From JACQHM01 sp964535215 (GTDB lineage: Bacteria; Methylomirabilota; Methylomirabilia; Methylomirabilales; JACQHM01): DNA of 64,000 nt. The stretch spans positions 22,693 to 86,692 of the forward strand of contig CAZHST010000009.1 of the NCBI GenBank assembly GCA_964535215.1, written 5' to 3'. The notes under the pieces were generated by a model. The model had not been told where the DNA came from. It was given only the letters and a program-made list of their open reading frames with translations, and did no database searches. This document shows positions 50,384 to 58,804 of the stretch, one piece after another. Position 1 is the stretch's first letter; every line of letters starts with the position of its first letter. A program made the translations under genes and the position numbers.

Positions 50384-51264
50384 CTCCCGCCCAGCCGCTG
50401 GTGAAAGCGGTGCTCAAACGCCCGGACCTCCGGGAACCCGATGAGACGATCGAAGTCCTGGAAGGGCATCAGCCTCCCGGTCAGGCCTTCCGTCGAGCCG
50501 GTGGCCTTCAGGTGGTGAAGGGCCTCCCGGACCGCCTGGGCGGCGGCCAGGAGCGTCGTCACGGCATAGGCGACCATCTTGAAACCGAGGGCCTCCAGCT
50601 CTTTTGCCGGAAGAAGCGGGGTCAGCCCCCCGTCAACCATATTCGCCATGACAGGGGCCTGGAAGCTTCCCCCGATGATCTTCAGCTCTTCCACTGTCTG
50701 AGGGGATTCGATGAACAGAAGATCGGCCCCTGCCTTCTCGTAGAGCCTCCCCCTCCGGATCGCCTCGTCCAGGCCGAGAACCCCCCGGGCATCGGTCCGG
50801 GCGATGATCAGGAGATCGTCATCTTGCCTGGCCTCAACCGCCGCCTCGATCTTCGCCACCATCTCTTCGGCCTCGATGACCCTCTTCCCAGGGGTGTGAC
50901 CGCACTTCTTGGGCCATTCCTGGTCCTCCAGTTGAATGGCCGCCGCCCCGGCCTGCTCGAACTCCCGGACCGTCCTCCGGACGTTCAGGACCCCGCCATA
51001 GCCCGTGTCGGCATCGGCAATGACGGGGATCTTCACGGCGTTCGCCATGTGCCGGAGTCGCTCCAGGACCTCAGGGAAGCTCATGAGGCCGGCATCCGGC
51101 ATGCCGAGGTGGGAGGCGGCCTGACCGTACCCGGAGAGGTAAACAGCCTCGAAGCCGGCCTCCTCGACCAGCTTCGCCGAGACCATGTCATAGGCCGCCG
51201 GGACGACAAGGATCGGCTTCTCCTGAAGCCTCCTTCGTAGAACCCCCCTGTTCCTTGGGTGCAT
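50380..51264 (-). CDS. Isocitrate lyase/PEP mutase superfamily lyase
   Basis: 294 aa. PEP-mutase/ICL barrel with VPAAYDMVSAKLVEEAGF, YLSGYGQAASHLGMPD, PVIADADTGYGG (metal Asp residues), IQLEDQEWPKKCGHTPGK with the KKCGH signature and catalytic Cys, IARTDARG and LFIESPQTVEE. KKCGH indicates a lyase such as 2-methylisocitrate lyase, dimethylmalate lyase or oxaloacetate hydrolase rather than PEP mutase. MmgE/PrpD and a SucD homologue nearby would fit a methylcitrate-like or itaconate-type route. First gene of a three-gene minus-strand operon with tgt. Confidence 0.87.
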   Translation of the reverse strand: MHPRNRGVLRRRLQEKPILVVPAAYDMVSAKLVEEAGFEAVYLSGYGQAASHLGMPDAGLMSFPEVLERLRHMANAVKIPVIADADTGYGGVLNVRRTVREFEQAGAAAIQLEDQEWPKKCGHTPGKRVIEAEEMVAKIEAAVEARQDDDLLIIARTDARGVLGLDEAIRRGRLYEKAGADLLFIESPQTVEELKIIGGSFQAPVMANMVDGGLTPLLPAKELEALGFKMVAYAVTTLLAAAQAVREALHHLKATGSTEGLTGRLMPFQDFDRLIGFPEVRAFEHRFHQRLGGR

Positions 51265-51349
51265 GCTTTCCCCCCTCTCCCGAAGACCCGTTGTAAGAAT
51301 ACTACACCAAAGCCCTGTCGGGCCGAAAGGAAATTTCCGGAGCTTCTTA

Positions 51350-51379
51350 TTGACAAGCCTCGTTTAAATCATTTATGAA
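51350..51379 (+). promoter_or_regulatory. Possible promoter upstream of the sucD-like gene
   Basis: TTGACA (51350-51355), 18-bp spacer, TATGAA (51374-51379). It lies in the 300-bp gap between the divergent ICL-family and sucD-like genes, which otherwise holds only a doubtful 51-codon frame. Confidence 0.45.
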
Positions 51380-51419
51380 TGGAGCGTCAGGACAAAGGAG
51401 GCGTCGGGATGGAGGGACG

Positions 51420-51575
51420 GTGGCCTTGGAGACGTGGGAGAGCCTGATGCCGATCACCCTCGAGGGTGTTAAGGCCTGCGCGACGGAAAGGGAGATCGTC
51501 AAGGCCCTGGTCCAGGTCTTCAGGCATCACCGGAAGACATCGGTCTTTTTAAGCCCACTGTCATGGCCATCTTAG
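51420..51575 (+). CDS. Doubtful short frame ahead of the sucD-like gene
   Basis: GTG 51420 with GGAGGG just upstream opens 51 codons (VALETWESLMPITLEGVKAC and on) that overlap the sucD-like ATG by 13 bp. The sucD-like gene itself has no clear ribosome site, so this frame may serve to couple translation, or may be the tail of a lost sucC-like gene. No family is recognised. Confidence 0.25.
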   Translation: MALETWESLMPITLEGVKACATEREIVKALVQVFRHHRKTSVFLSPLSWPS

Positions 51576-52456
51576 CCGATGAACAGACCAGGATCATCGT
51601 CCAGGGGATCACGGGCAGGGAGGCGGCAAATTTTGTCAGAGACTCCCTCGACTACGGGGCCCAGGTTGTCGCAGGGGTGACGCCGGGAAAAGGAGGGCTT
51701 TCCGTTCACGGGGTCCCGGTGTATGATACGGTGCGAGCCGCCTTGAGGGAGCATCAGGCCGAGGCCTCGGTCATCTCGGTCCCTCCTCCCTTTGTCAAGG
51801 ATGCCGCCTTTGAAGCCCTCGTGAACGGGATCAGGCTCCTGGTCATCCTGACGGAGCGGGTCCCCCGAAGGGATGTGGTGGAGGTGGTCAGTCTGGCCCG
51901 GGAGACCGGGGCCACGGTCATTGGCCCCAATTCTATGGGCCTGATCAGCGTCGAGAGGACCAAGGTAGGGATTGCGGGGGGTCCGGCCGAGGATGTCCGG
52001 CGGGCCTATACGCCGGGGCCGGTCGGGATCCTCTCTCGAAGCGGGGGGATGACGACGGAGATCGCGAACCTCCTGACGCTTCACGGGATCGGTCAAACGA
52101 CCTGTATCAGCGTTGGAGGAGATCCCATCGTGGGCTCGACCTTCGCCGATCTCATTCCCCTCTACGAGCAGGATCCCGAGACGAAGGCGGTTGTCCTGTT
52201 CTGTGAACCTGGGGGGAACGCCGAAGAACGCTTGGCCGACTTTCTCAAGGAGAGAAGGCCGAGGCTTCCCATCGTGGCCTTCGTGGCCGGCCGCTTCGCC
52301 GACGAGATGCCAGGGGTCCGCTTCGGTCATGCCGCCGTCATCGTCGAGGGGGAGGCGGGAAGCACGAAGGGGAAGATCGAACGCTTGAAGGGAGCCGGTG
52401 TCCTGGTGGCCGAGGAGTTCTCGGAGATCGTCTCCCTGGTCAGGCGGTGCCTCTAA
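51563..52456 (+). CDS. Succinyl-CoA ligase alpha subunit-like (SucD)
   Basis: 297 aa CoA-binding and phospho-His subunit of an ADP-forming acyl-CoA ligase. Motifs: IVQGITGREAANFVRDSLDYGAQVV, GVTPGKGG, SVPPPFVKDAA, VIGPNSMGLISVE (usual GPNCPG region altered), GPVGILSRSGGMTTEIANLL, SVGGDPIVGSTFADLIPLYE and the phospho-His segment VRFGHAAVIVEGEAGS. The beta subunit is not adjacent, which is unusual since the two are normally in tandem. The partner could be elsewhere, or it may serve a malyl- or itaconyl-type CoA ligase. Ferredoxin follows. Confidence 0.86.
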   Translation: MAILADEQTRIIVQGITGREAANFVRDSLDYGAQVVAGVTPGKGGLSVHGVPVYDTVRAALREHQAEASVISVPPPFVKDAAFEALVNGIRLLVILTERVPRRDVVEVVSLARETGATVIGPNSMGLISVERTKVGIAGGPAEDVRRAYTPGPVGILSRSGGMTTEIANLLTLHGIGQTTCISVGGDPIVGSTFADLIPLYEQDPETKAVVLFCEPGGNAEERLADFLKERRPRLPIVAFVAGRFADEMPGVRFGHAAVIVEGEAGSTKGKIERLKGAGVLVAEEFSEIVSLVRRCL

Positions 52457-52915
52457 AAAGTGAGCCATCGGCCTTCAGCCGTCAGCCTTCAGGTGGGGAT
52501 GTTCATCGAGGTCATCGTCAATGACGAGCGGTGCCGGGCCGGGCAGCCTTGTCGGGCGTGCGTCGAGATCTGCCCGGTGAGCATCTTCGCTTGGCCTGAC
52601 TCATCGTCGGTCGCAGACGTGGTCCCCGAGGCCGAAGACGAGTGCATCCTCTGTGACCTCTGCCTGCAAAAATGCCCGACGGACGCGATCACCATCAAAA
52701 AACTTTACGAATGAGCCATCAGCCATAATGAGCCATCAGCCATCGGCCGTCAGCTTTCAGTCACCAGCCAACCCCGGGTTGGGTCTGTTCGCTGTTGACA
52801 TGGTGGGCCCGATCCCGCCGTGAAATGCCAGGAAATAATGGGGCCTTCAGCCGTCAGCTTTGAAGAGAAGTCAGGCTGAGAGCCGACCGCTGAGGGCTGA
52901 TCGCCTCCAGAGGAG
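52456..52915 (+). repeat. Three clusters of CAGCC/GTCAGC repeats around the ferredoxin gene
   Basis: Before the ferredoxin ATG: GAGCCATCGGCCTTCAGCC, GTCAGCCTTCAG (52460-52492). After its stop: GAGCCATCAGCCATAATGAG, CCATCAGCCATCGGCCGTCA, GCTTTCAG (52713-52762). Further on: GGGCCTTCAGCCGTCAGCTT and, inverted, CAGGCTGAGAGCCGACCGCT, GAGGGCTGATCGCC (52840-52905). Direct and inverted arms flank the gap before the MmgE/PrpD gene. The densest copy of this family in the window. Confidence 0.65.
52499..52714 (+). CDS. 4Fe-4S ferredoxin
   Basis: 71-aa dicluster-type ferredoxin. Cysteine pattern: ERCRAGQPCRACVEICPVSIF, then DECILCDLCLQKCPTDAI. The second motif is a standard C-x2-C-x2-C-x3-CP; the first has a longer C-x5-C-x2-C-x3-CP spacing. 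It would transfer electrons for one of the nearby oxidoreductases; partner unknown. ATG 52499 is chosen because the upstream in-frame codons are intergenic repeat sequence. Confidence 0.85.
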   Translation: MFIEVIVNDERCRAGQPCRACVEICPVSIFAWPDSSSVADVVPEAEDECILCDLCLQKCPTDAITIKKLYE

Positions 52916-52922
52916 ATATGAC

Positions 52923-54290
52923 ATGCCTGGATCTATCTCAGGGAAGCTCGCCGAATTCATCGTCGAGACCGATTATGCTCAGCTTCCTTCCGAGGCCGTC
53001 GAGGCGGCGAAGCGCTGCTTCCTCGACTGGCTCGGGTCGGCCATCGCCGGATCCTTAGAGCGGCCGACCCGGATCATGCTGGAGGTGGTGAAGGAGCTGG
53101 GAGGGGAGCCTGAGGCTACCCTGATCCCTGACGGCTCCCGCTCCTCGCCATTCCTGGCAGCCCTGGTGAACGCCGCCTCCTCTCATGTCCTGGAGATGGA
53201 CGACCTCCATCCGTCCTCGATCCTCCACCCGGGTGCACCCGTCATCCCGACGGCCCTGGCGATGGCCGAAAGGGAAGGCTGTTCGGGGGAGGAATTCTTG
53301 ACGGCCCTGGTCATCGGTTACGAGGTCGCGATCAGGGTCGGAGAGGCGGCCGGCCCTTCCCACTACGAGTACTGGCACACGACGGCCACCTGCGGAACCT
53401 TCGGGGCAGCCGCTGCGGCGGGAAAGCTCCTCGGCTTAAAGGGTGAACAACTGGTCTCGGCTTTAGGGAGTGCCGGAACCCAGGCCGCTGGCCTGTGGGA
53501 GTTCTTGAAGGATGGGGCCATGTCCAAGCAGCTCCACCCGGCCAAGGCAGCTGCCGACGGCATCCTTTCCGCCCTCCTGGCCGAAAAGGGCTTTACGGCC
53601 GCCAAGGGGATCTTCGAGGGGGAGAAAGGGTTCTTAAGGGCCACTTCAAAGGCCTTTGACCTGGAAAAGCTGACCCGGGGCCTGGGGGAGGGCTTCAGGA
53701 TCACCGAGACCTCCTTCAAGGTCCACGCCGCCTGCTACCACACCCACTCCTCCATTGATGCGGCCCTGACCCTTCGAGGGGAACATCGGTTCCCACCTGA
53801 GCAGATCAAGAAGGTCCTGGTCCGGCCGTACCCTGCCGCCCTGGACCTTTTGGAGAAGGTGGAGCTTTCAGGCCCCTACGCGGCCAAGTTCCACCTCCCC
53901 TTCTGCGTTGCCACCGCCCTGATCTACGGCGAGGTGGGGCTGGAGGCCTTTTCCGAGGAGCGCCTGAAGGATCCGGTGATCCTTCAGCTTCTCCCCAAGA
54001 TCGAGCTTCGTCGGGAGGAGGCCTTCGCCGGGGTGTACCCGGAGAAGTGGCCTTCCATCGTCGAGGTCACCGTCGAAGGCGGGGAGACGTATCAGGCCAC
54101 CGTGGAGTATGCCAAAGGCGATTTCCGAAACCCCTTGACCTGGGAGGAGCTTTCGACCAAGTTCCACCGGTTGGCCGGGCGCGTCGCTCCTCCGGAGCGG
54201 CGGTCTCTGCTTCTCGAGAAGATCTGGAAGCTGGACCAGCTCCCGAACATGGCTGCCTTTTTTGAGGGAGGGGGATCATCCGATGCTTAG
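52923..54290 (+). CDS. MmgE/PrpD family protein
   Basis: 455 aa, 2-methylcitrate dehydratase-like fold. Motifs: CFLDWLGSAIAGS near the N-terminus, NAASSHVLEMDDLHPSSILH with the conserved DD, HPGAPVIPTALAMAE, ALVIGYEVAIRVGEAAGP, WHTTATCGTFGAAAAAGKLL, SKQLHPAKAAADGILSALLA and FKVHAACYHTHSSIDAAL. Members include PrpD and cis-aconitate decarboxylase; substrate cannot be read. Position between the sucD-like gene and a Liv transporter fits acid or amino-acid breakdown. ATG 52923 has AGAGGAGAT upstream. Its end overlaps the next start by 8 bp. Confidence 0.9.
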   Translation: MPGSISGKLAEFIVETDYAQLPSEAVEAAKRCFLDWLGSAIAGSLERPTRIMLEVVKELGGEPEATLIPDGSRSSPFLAALVNAASSHVLEMDDLHPSSILHPGAPVIPTALAMAEREGCSGEEFLTALVIGYEVAIRVGEAAGPSHYEYWHTTATCGTFGAAAAAGKLLGLKGEQLVSALGSAGTQAAGLWEFLKDGAMSKQLHPAKAAADGILSALLAEKGFTAAKGIFEGEKGFLRATSKAFDLEKLTRGLGEGFRITETSFKVHAACYHTHSSIDAALTLRGEHRFPPEQIKKVLVRPYPAALDLLEKVELSGPYAAKFHLPFCVATALIYGEVGLEAFSEERLKDPVILQLLPKIELRREEAFAGVYPEKWPSIVEVTVEGGETYQATVEYAKGDFRNPLTWEELSTKFHRLAGRVAPPERRSLLLEKIWKLDQLPNMAAFFEGGGSSDA

Positions 54291-55494
54291 AAGGGACAAA
54301 TGGTTCAAGCGGTGGGGAAGCTTCATCGCCGGTCTCCTGCTCCTCGGCGCCTGCTCCCGCCCCGAGGAGACGGTGATCCGGATCGGCGCCCCTCTGTCGC
54401 TCACGGGGAAGCTGGCGCCGGAGGGGAAGCTAACGAAGGATGGCTATGACCTGGCCATCGAGTGGATCAACAAGAAGGGGGTGAAGGTCGGGGGGAAGGT
54501 CTACAGGCTGGACATGCGCTACTACGACGACCAGAGCGACGCGAATACCGCCGCCAAGCTGACCGAAAAGCTGATCACCGAGGACCGGGTCCACTTCCTC
54601 TTAGGCCCCTATGCCAGCCAGCCCACCTTCGCCGCCTCCGCCGTCAGCGAGCGGTACCGGGTCATCATGGTCCAGGCCAACGGGGCGGCAGAGGAGATCT
54701 TCACCCGGGGCTTCAAGTACATGTTCGGCCTCCTCTCGCCGGCCAGCTTCTACTGCCGGGATATCCTGAAGGTGGCCGCCACCCTGGAGCCCAGGCCGAA
54801 GACCGTGGCCCTGATTGGCGACACCGACCTCTTCTCCCAGGCGGCCCTGAAAGGGGCGGTGGAGGAGGCGAAGCGGCAGGGCTTCCAGATCGTCTACCAC
54901 GAGGCGTACCCCGTGGGGGTGACCGACATCTCCTCGCCGATGACGGTGATTAAGGCGAAGAACCCTGACATTCTGATTGGGGCGGGCCACTTTAACGACA
55001 CGGTCCTCCTGGTGAAGACGGCCAAGGATCTCAAGGTCAACCCCAAGATCCTCTTCTCCACCGTCGGGGTGCCGCAACCTGAGTTCGTGAAGGTCTTAAA
55101 AGAGGACGCCGAGAACGTCATCGGCTTTGCCCAGTGGCTCCCCACCATGCGCTATCAGGATCCTGTCTTCGGTTCCACCGAGCGGTTCGTCAGGGTTTTT
55201 AAAGAGAAATACGGCTACGAACCGGATTATCACAGCGCCGAATCGGCGGCGGCCCCCATCGTCCTGGTGGCGGCCATTGAGCGGGCCGGCTCTCTTGAGA
55301 CGGAGAAGGTGAGGGAGGCCCTGGCCACGATGGAGCTGGAGACCCTCTATGCTCCCGTCAGGTTCGACGGGCGAGGGATCAACGTCGCCAAGAAGAACGC
55401 CCTCCTCCAGATCCAGGGGGGAAGGCCTGTCGGCGTCTACCCGCCGGAGGCCGCTGAGGCCAAGCTCGTCTATCCGAAACCTCCGTGGAGATGA
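54283..55494 (+). CDS. Branched-chain amino acid-type ABC transporter substrate-binding lipoprotein
   Basis: 403 aa periplasmic binding protein of the LivK family. Signal peptide and lipobox LLGAC at Cys 23 or so, then IRIGAPLSLTGKLAPEGKLT, YYDDQSDANTAAKLTEKLI, FLLGPYASQPTFAASAVSER, and TVALIGDTDLFSQAALKGAV. The ligand is probably an amino acid or small organic acid. It heads a five-gene Liv set with overlaps throughout. Confidence 0.92.
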   Translation: MLRRDKWFKRWGSFIAGLLLLGACSRPEETVIRIGAPLSLTGKLAPEGKLTKDGYDLAIEWINKKGVKVGGKVYRLDMRYYDDQSDANTAAKLTEKLITEDRVHFLLGPYASQPTFAASAVSERYRVIMVQANGAAEEIFTRGFKYMFGLLSPASFYCRDILKVAATLEPRPKTVALIGDTDLFSQAALKGAVEEAKRQGFQIVYHEAYPVGVTDISSPMTVIKAKNPDILIGAGHFNDTVLLVKTAKDLKVNPKILFSTVGVPQPEFVKVLKEDAENVIGFAQWLPTMRYQDPVFGSTERFVRVFKEKYGYEPDYHSAESAAAPIVLVAAIERAGSLETEKVREALATMELETLYAPVRFDGRGINVAKKNALLQIQGGRPVGVYPPEAAEAKLVYPKPPWR

Positions 55495-56375
55495 CCTCCC
55501 TTTATCCACAGATCTTGGCAAACGGCCTGCTCCTGGGGGGGATCTACACCTGCATCGCCCTGGGATTCTCCCTGGTCTGGGGGGTGATGAACATCATCAA
55601 TTTAGCCCACGGGGCCTTTATCATGCTGGGGGCCTATGCGACCTTCTGGCTCTTCCACCTCTTCGGTTTCGACCCCTTTGTCAGTCTCCCCCTCTCGATG
55701 TCCCTGCTCTTCTGGCTTGGCTACCTTGTGCAGCGCTACGTCATCAACCTGGTGATCCGGGCCCCCCTCTTCATGACGCTGATCTTGACCTTCGGCATTG
55801 ACATCTTCCTGATGAACATCGCCATCGTCCTCTTCACCTCTGACTGGCGGTCGGTCGTGCCCTGGTACGCCGGGTTGGGGGTCCAGGTCGGCCCTGTCAT
55901 CCTCCCCTACATCCGTCTGGGAATCTTCGCCCTGGCCCTCTCCTTGACGGGCCTCCTCTTCCTCTTCCTGAACAGGACAAAGACGGGGATGGCCATTAAG
56001 GCGGTGGCCCTGGATCGGGAGGCGGCCCAGCTGGTCGGGATCCGGATCGGCCCCATCTACTCCCTGACCTTCGCCGTGGGATCGGCCATGGCCGCCGCCG
56101 GGGGGAGCCTCCTCGCCATGCTCCAGGCCATCTCCCCCGCCATGGGAGAGCCTCTCACCCTGAAGTCCTTTGCCATCTGCATCCTGGGAGGCCTGGGGAA
56201 CCCGGCGGGGGCCCTGGTGGGGGGATTTGTCCTGGGGCTGGCGGAGACAGCCGGGGGGATCTTCCTCGGTCCTTCGTACCAGGACCTGATCAGCTATGCC
56301 ATTCTCTTTTTGATCCTCCTCCTCAGACCCGAGGGGCTTTTCGGGAGGCGGTTCTTTGCGGAGGTCAAGCACTGA
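55491..56375 (+). CDS. livH: ABC transporter permease, LivH type
   Basis: 294 aa inner-membrane permease. Opening LANGLLLGGIYTCIALGFSL and GVMNIINLAHGAFIMLGAY are LivH hallmarks; FGIDIFLMNIAIVLF and GGLGNPAGALVGGFVLGLAE (EAA-like loop) follow. Eight or so spans. ATG 55491 forms an ATGA overlap with the binding-protein stop. The stop shares a base with livM. Confidence 0.93.
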   Translation: MTSLYPQILANGLLLGGIYTCIALGFSLVWGVMNIINLAHGAFIMLGAYATFWLFHLFGFDPFVSLPLSMSLLFWLGYLVQRYVINLVIRAPLFMTLILTFGIDIFLMNIAIVLFTSDWRSVVPWYAGLGVQVGPVILPYIRLGIFALALSLTGLLFLFLNRTKTGMAIKAVALDREAAQLVGIRIGPIYSLTFAVGSAMAAAGGSLLAMLQAISPAMGEPLTLKSFAICILGGLGNPAGALVGGFVLGLAETAGGIFLGPSYQDLISYAILFLILLLRPEGLFGRRFFAEVKH

Positions 56376-57328
56376 TGGGGCGTGTGCTGGCCGTTCCTGT
56401 GGCCGTCTTCCTGGTCGGGGCTCCCTTCGTGTTGACCGGCTACTGGGTCCGGGTCTTGACCGATATCTTCATGTACGCGATCCTGGCGGGGGCGTGGAAC
56501 CTGATCGCCGGCTATACGGGTTACCCCGCCTTTGGAAACGTCGTCTTCTTCGGGACAGGGGCCTACACGACGGCGATCCTAATGGTCAAGGCCAACCTCC
56601 CTTTTCTCGTGAGCCTCTTAGCCGGGGGGCTCTTCTCCCTCCTCTACGCCGGCCTCCTGGGCCCTCCCGTCCTACGGCTCAAAGGCCACTACTTCGCCAT
56701 CGCCACGGTAGCCCTGGACCTGGCCACCCGGGAGGTCGTCTTTAACATGACGGGGCTGACCGGGGGCGGAAGCGGCCTCACCCTTCCCCTCTCACCCCTT
56801 TCCCCCAAGGCCTTCTTCGGGAGGATCTACGCCCTCATGCTGGCGATCCTGCTCCTTACCGTCCTCACCACCGTCTGGATCTCCAGGTCCCGCTTCGGCT
56901 ACGGCCTCCGGGCTATCAGGGCCGATGAGGATGGGGCGGCGACCCTTGGGGTGCCCACAACCCTCTACAAGACGGCCGCCTGGGCCCTCTCCGCCCTCTT
57001 CACAGGTCTGGCCGGTGGAACCTACGCCTACTGGACGACCTACATCGAGCCCTCGGTGGTCTTCGACATGCGGATCGCCGCCCAGTTCACCATCATGGTC
57101 TTCCTGGGAGGGGCCGGGACCGTCCTGGGCCCCATCCTGGGGGCGGTGATTCTGGTCCTGCTCTCGGACCTGATCTGGAGCCGTTTCCTCCACCTCCACA
57201 CGGCGATTTTGGGCTTCATCATCGTCCTGGTTGTCATCTTCCTCCCCCAAGGGTTGATGGACTTCTTCACCGGCGGCCGCTTCGGCCTAGCCTCGCTCCG
57301 CCGGAGCCTCCAGGAGCACCGGATCTGA
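56375..57328 (+). CDS. livM: ABC transporter permease, LivM type
   Basis: 317 aa permease. LAGAWNLIAGYTGYPAFGN and the FFGTGAYTTAILMV stretch near the N-terminus, LKGHYFAIATVALDLATREV, LTGGGSGLTLPL, and FLGGAGTVLGPILGAVILVL as the EAA-like loop. ATG overlaps the livH stop and its own stop overlaps livG by a base. Confidence 0.93.
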   Translation: MGRVLAVPVAVFLVGAPFVLTGYWVRVLTDIFMYAILAGAWNLIAGYTGYPAFGNVVFFGTGAYTTAILMVKANLPFLVSLLAGGLFSLLYAGLLGPPVLRLKGHYFAIATVALDLATREVVFNMTGLTGGGSGLTLPLSPLSPKAFFGRIYALMLAILLLTVLTTVWISRSRFGYGLRAIRADEDGAATLGVPTTLYKTAAWALSALFTGLAGGTYAYWTTYIEPSVVFDMRIAAQFTIMVFLGGAGTVLGPILGAVILVLLSDLIWSRFLHLHTAILGFIIVLVVIFLPQGLMDFFTGGRFGLASLRRSLQEHRI

Positions 57329-58080
57329 TGGGGGCGCTTCTTCAAGGGAAAGGGGTGACGAAGTCCTTTGGTGGGCTCCCGGCCCTCTCCCGCGTGGACT
57401 TTGCCATCCACCCGGGGGAGATCGTGGGCCTGATCGGCCCAAACGGGGCCGGGAAGACGACCTTAATCAACGTGATCACCGGCCTCCTTCGCCCAAGCGC
57501 CGGGGAGATCTCCTTCAAGGGGGAACGGATTGATCACCTCCCCCCCTACCGGATCAGCCGGAAGGGGATCGTCAGGACCTTTCAGGTGATCAAGCCCTTC
57601 TCCAGGATGACCGTCAAAGAGAATGTGCTGGTGGGGGCTCTCTTTGGCCGGGGGGGGCGGGGCTTTCAGGAGGCGGAACGGGTGACCGGATCGGTCCTTT
57701 CGCTGGTGGGGCTCCAGGGGAAGGAAGCGGTCCAGGCCTCAGTCCTTCCGCTCGCGGACCGGAAGCGGCTGGAGCTGGCCAAGGCCCTGGCCATGGCGCC
57801 GGAACTCTTGATCCTGGACGAGGTCATGGCCGGCTTGAACCCCAGGGAGGTCCGGGAGTTTATGGCCCTGATCCAGCGGATCAATCGAGACGGGGTGACG
57901 GTCCTCGTCGTCGAGCATGTGATGAAGGCCATCATGGGGATCTCCCACCGGGTCCTGGTCCTCCACCACGGCGAGAAGGTGGCCGAGGGGGTTCCTGAGG
58001 AGGTGGTGCGGGATCCAAGGGTGATCCAGGCGTACCTGGGGGTCCGGTACGCCGGGAGGCGGGATGCTGAAGGTCCATGA
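57328..58080 (+). CDS. livG: ABC transporter ATP-binding protein, LivG type
   Basis: 250 aa ATPase. Walker A GPNGAGKTTLINVITG, Q-loop in VRTFQVIKPFSRMTV, Walker B LLILDEVMAGLNP and H-loop VEHVMKAIMG. The ABC signature is present but unusual (VLPLADRKRLELAKALAM in place of LSxGxQ), as is common in LivG where it reads LxyGxQ. C-terminal YLG motif (YLGVRYAG) is typical of LivG/F. 17-bp overlap with livF. Confidence 0.92.
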   Translation: MGALLQGKGVTKSFGGLPALSRVDFAIHPGEIVGLIGPNGAGKTTLINVITGLLRPSAGEISFKGERIDHLPPYRISRKGIVRTFQVIKPFSRMTVKENVLVGALFGRGGRGFQEAERVTGSVLSLVGLQGKEAVQASVLPLADRKRLELAKALAMAPELLILDEVMAGLNPREVREFMALIQRINRDGVTVLVVEHVMKAIMGISHRVLVLHHGEKVAEGVPEEVVRDPRVIQAYLGVRYAGRRDAEGP

Positions 58081-58765
58081 AGTCTCGGCCGGCTACGGCG
58101 AGGTCCAGGTCCTCTGGGGGGTAGACCTGGAGGTCAAGCGGGGGGAGATCGTCACCCTGGTGGGGTCGAACGGCGCCGGGAAGACAACCCTCTTAAAGGC
58201 CCTCTCCGGGTTGATCCTCCCCACCTCCGGCGAGATCCTCTTTGAGGATCATCCCGTGACCAGCTCCCCCCCCGATGAGCGGGTCCGCCTGGGGATTGCC
58301 CATGTTCCCGAGGGGAGGCGGCTCTTCGCCGGGATGACGGTGGAGGAGAACCTCAGGCTGGGGGCGTACCTTCGCCGGGATGAGGAGGTGAGTCTGGACC
58401 TGGAGCGGGTGTTCCGGCTCTTCCCCGAGTTGAAGGCCCGGCGGAGATCGCTGGCCGGGACCCTCTCCGGGGGGGAGCAGCAGATGTGCGCTCTGGGCCG
58501 GGCCCTGATGTCCCGTCCCAAGCTCCTCCTGATTGATGAGCTTTCCCTAGGCTTGGCCCCCGTCGTTGTCGATCGCTTGCTGGAAGCCATCCACCGGATT
58601 CGAGCCGGGGGGACCACGCTCTTGATCGTCGAGCAGGATGTCCAGACGGCCTTGGAGCATGCGGACCGGGCCTACGTTTTGGAGAACGGGAAGATCGTCC
58701 TGGAGGGGGAGGCGGCCGACCTCTTGGATGATGCGCGGGTCCGGAGCGCCTATCTGGGGCTGTAG
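58064..58765 (+). CDS. livF: ABC transporter ATP-binding protein, LivF type
   Basis: 233 aa ATPase. Walker A GSNGAGKTTLLKALSG, Q-loop region IAHVPEGRRLFAGMTVEENL, signature LSGGEQQMCALGRALMS, Walker B LLLIDELSLGLAP and H-loop VEQDVQTAL. Ends YLGL, as LivF proteins do. Pairs with LivG to drive LivHM. Confidence 0.94.
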   Translation: MLKVHEVSAGYGEVQVLWGVDLEVKRGEIVTLVGSNGAGKTTLLKALSGLILPTSGEILFEDHPVTSSPPDERVRLGIAHVPEGRRLFAGMTVEENLRLGAYLRRDEEVSLDLERVFRLFPELKARRRSLAGTLSGGEQQMCALGRALMSRPKLLLIDELSLGLAPVVVDRLLEAIHRIRAGGTTLLIVEQDVQTALEHADRAYVLENGKIVLEGEAADLLDDARVRSAYLGL

Positions 58766-58804
58766 GGCGCGGGCGGCATCAGGCTACCGGGGGAGGGGTA
58801 GGTG

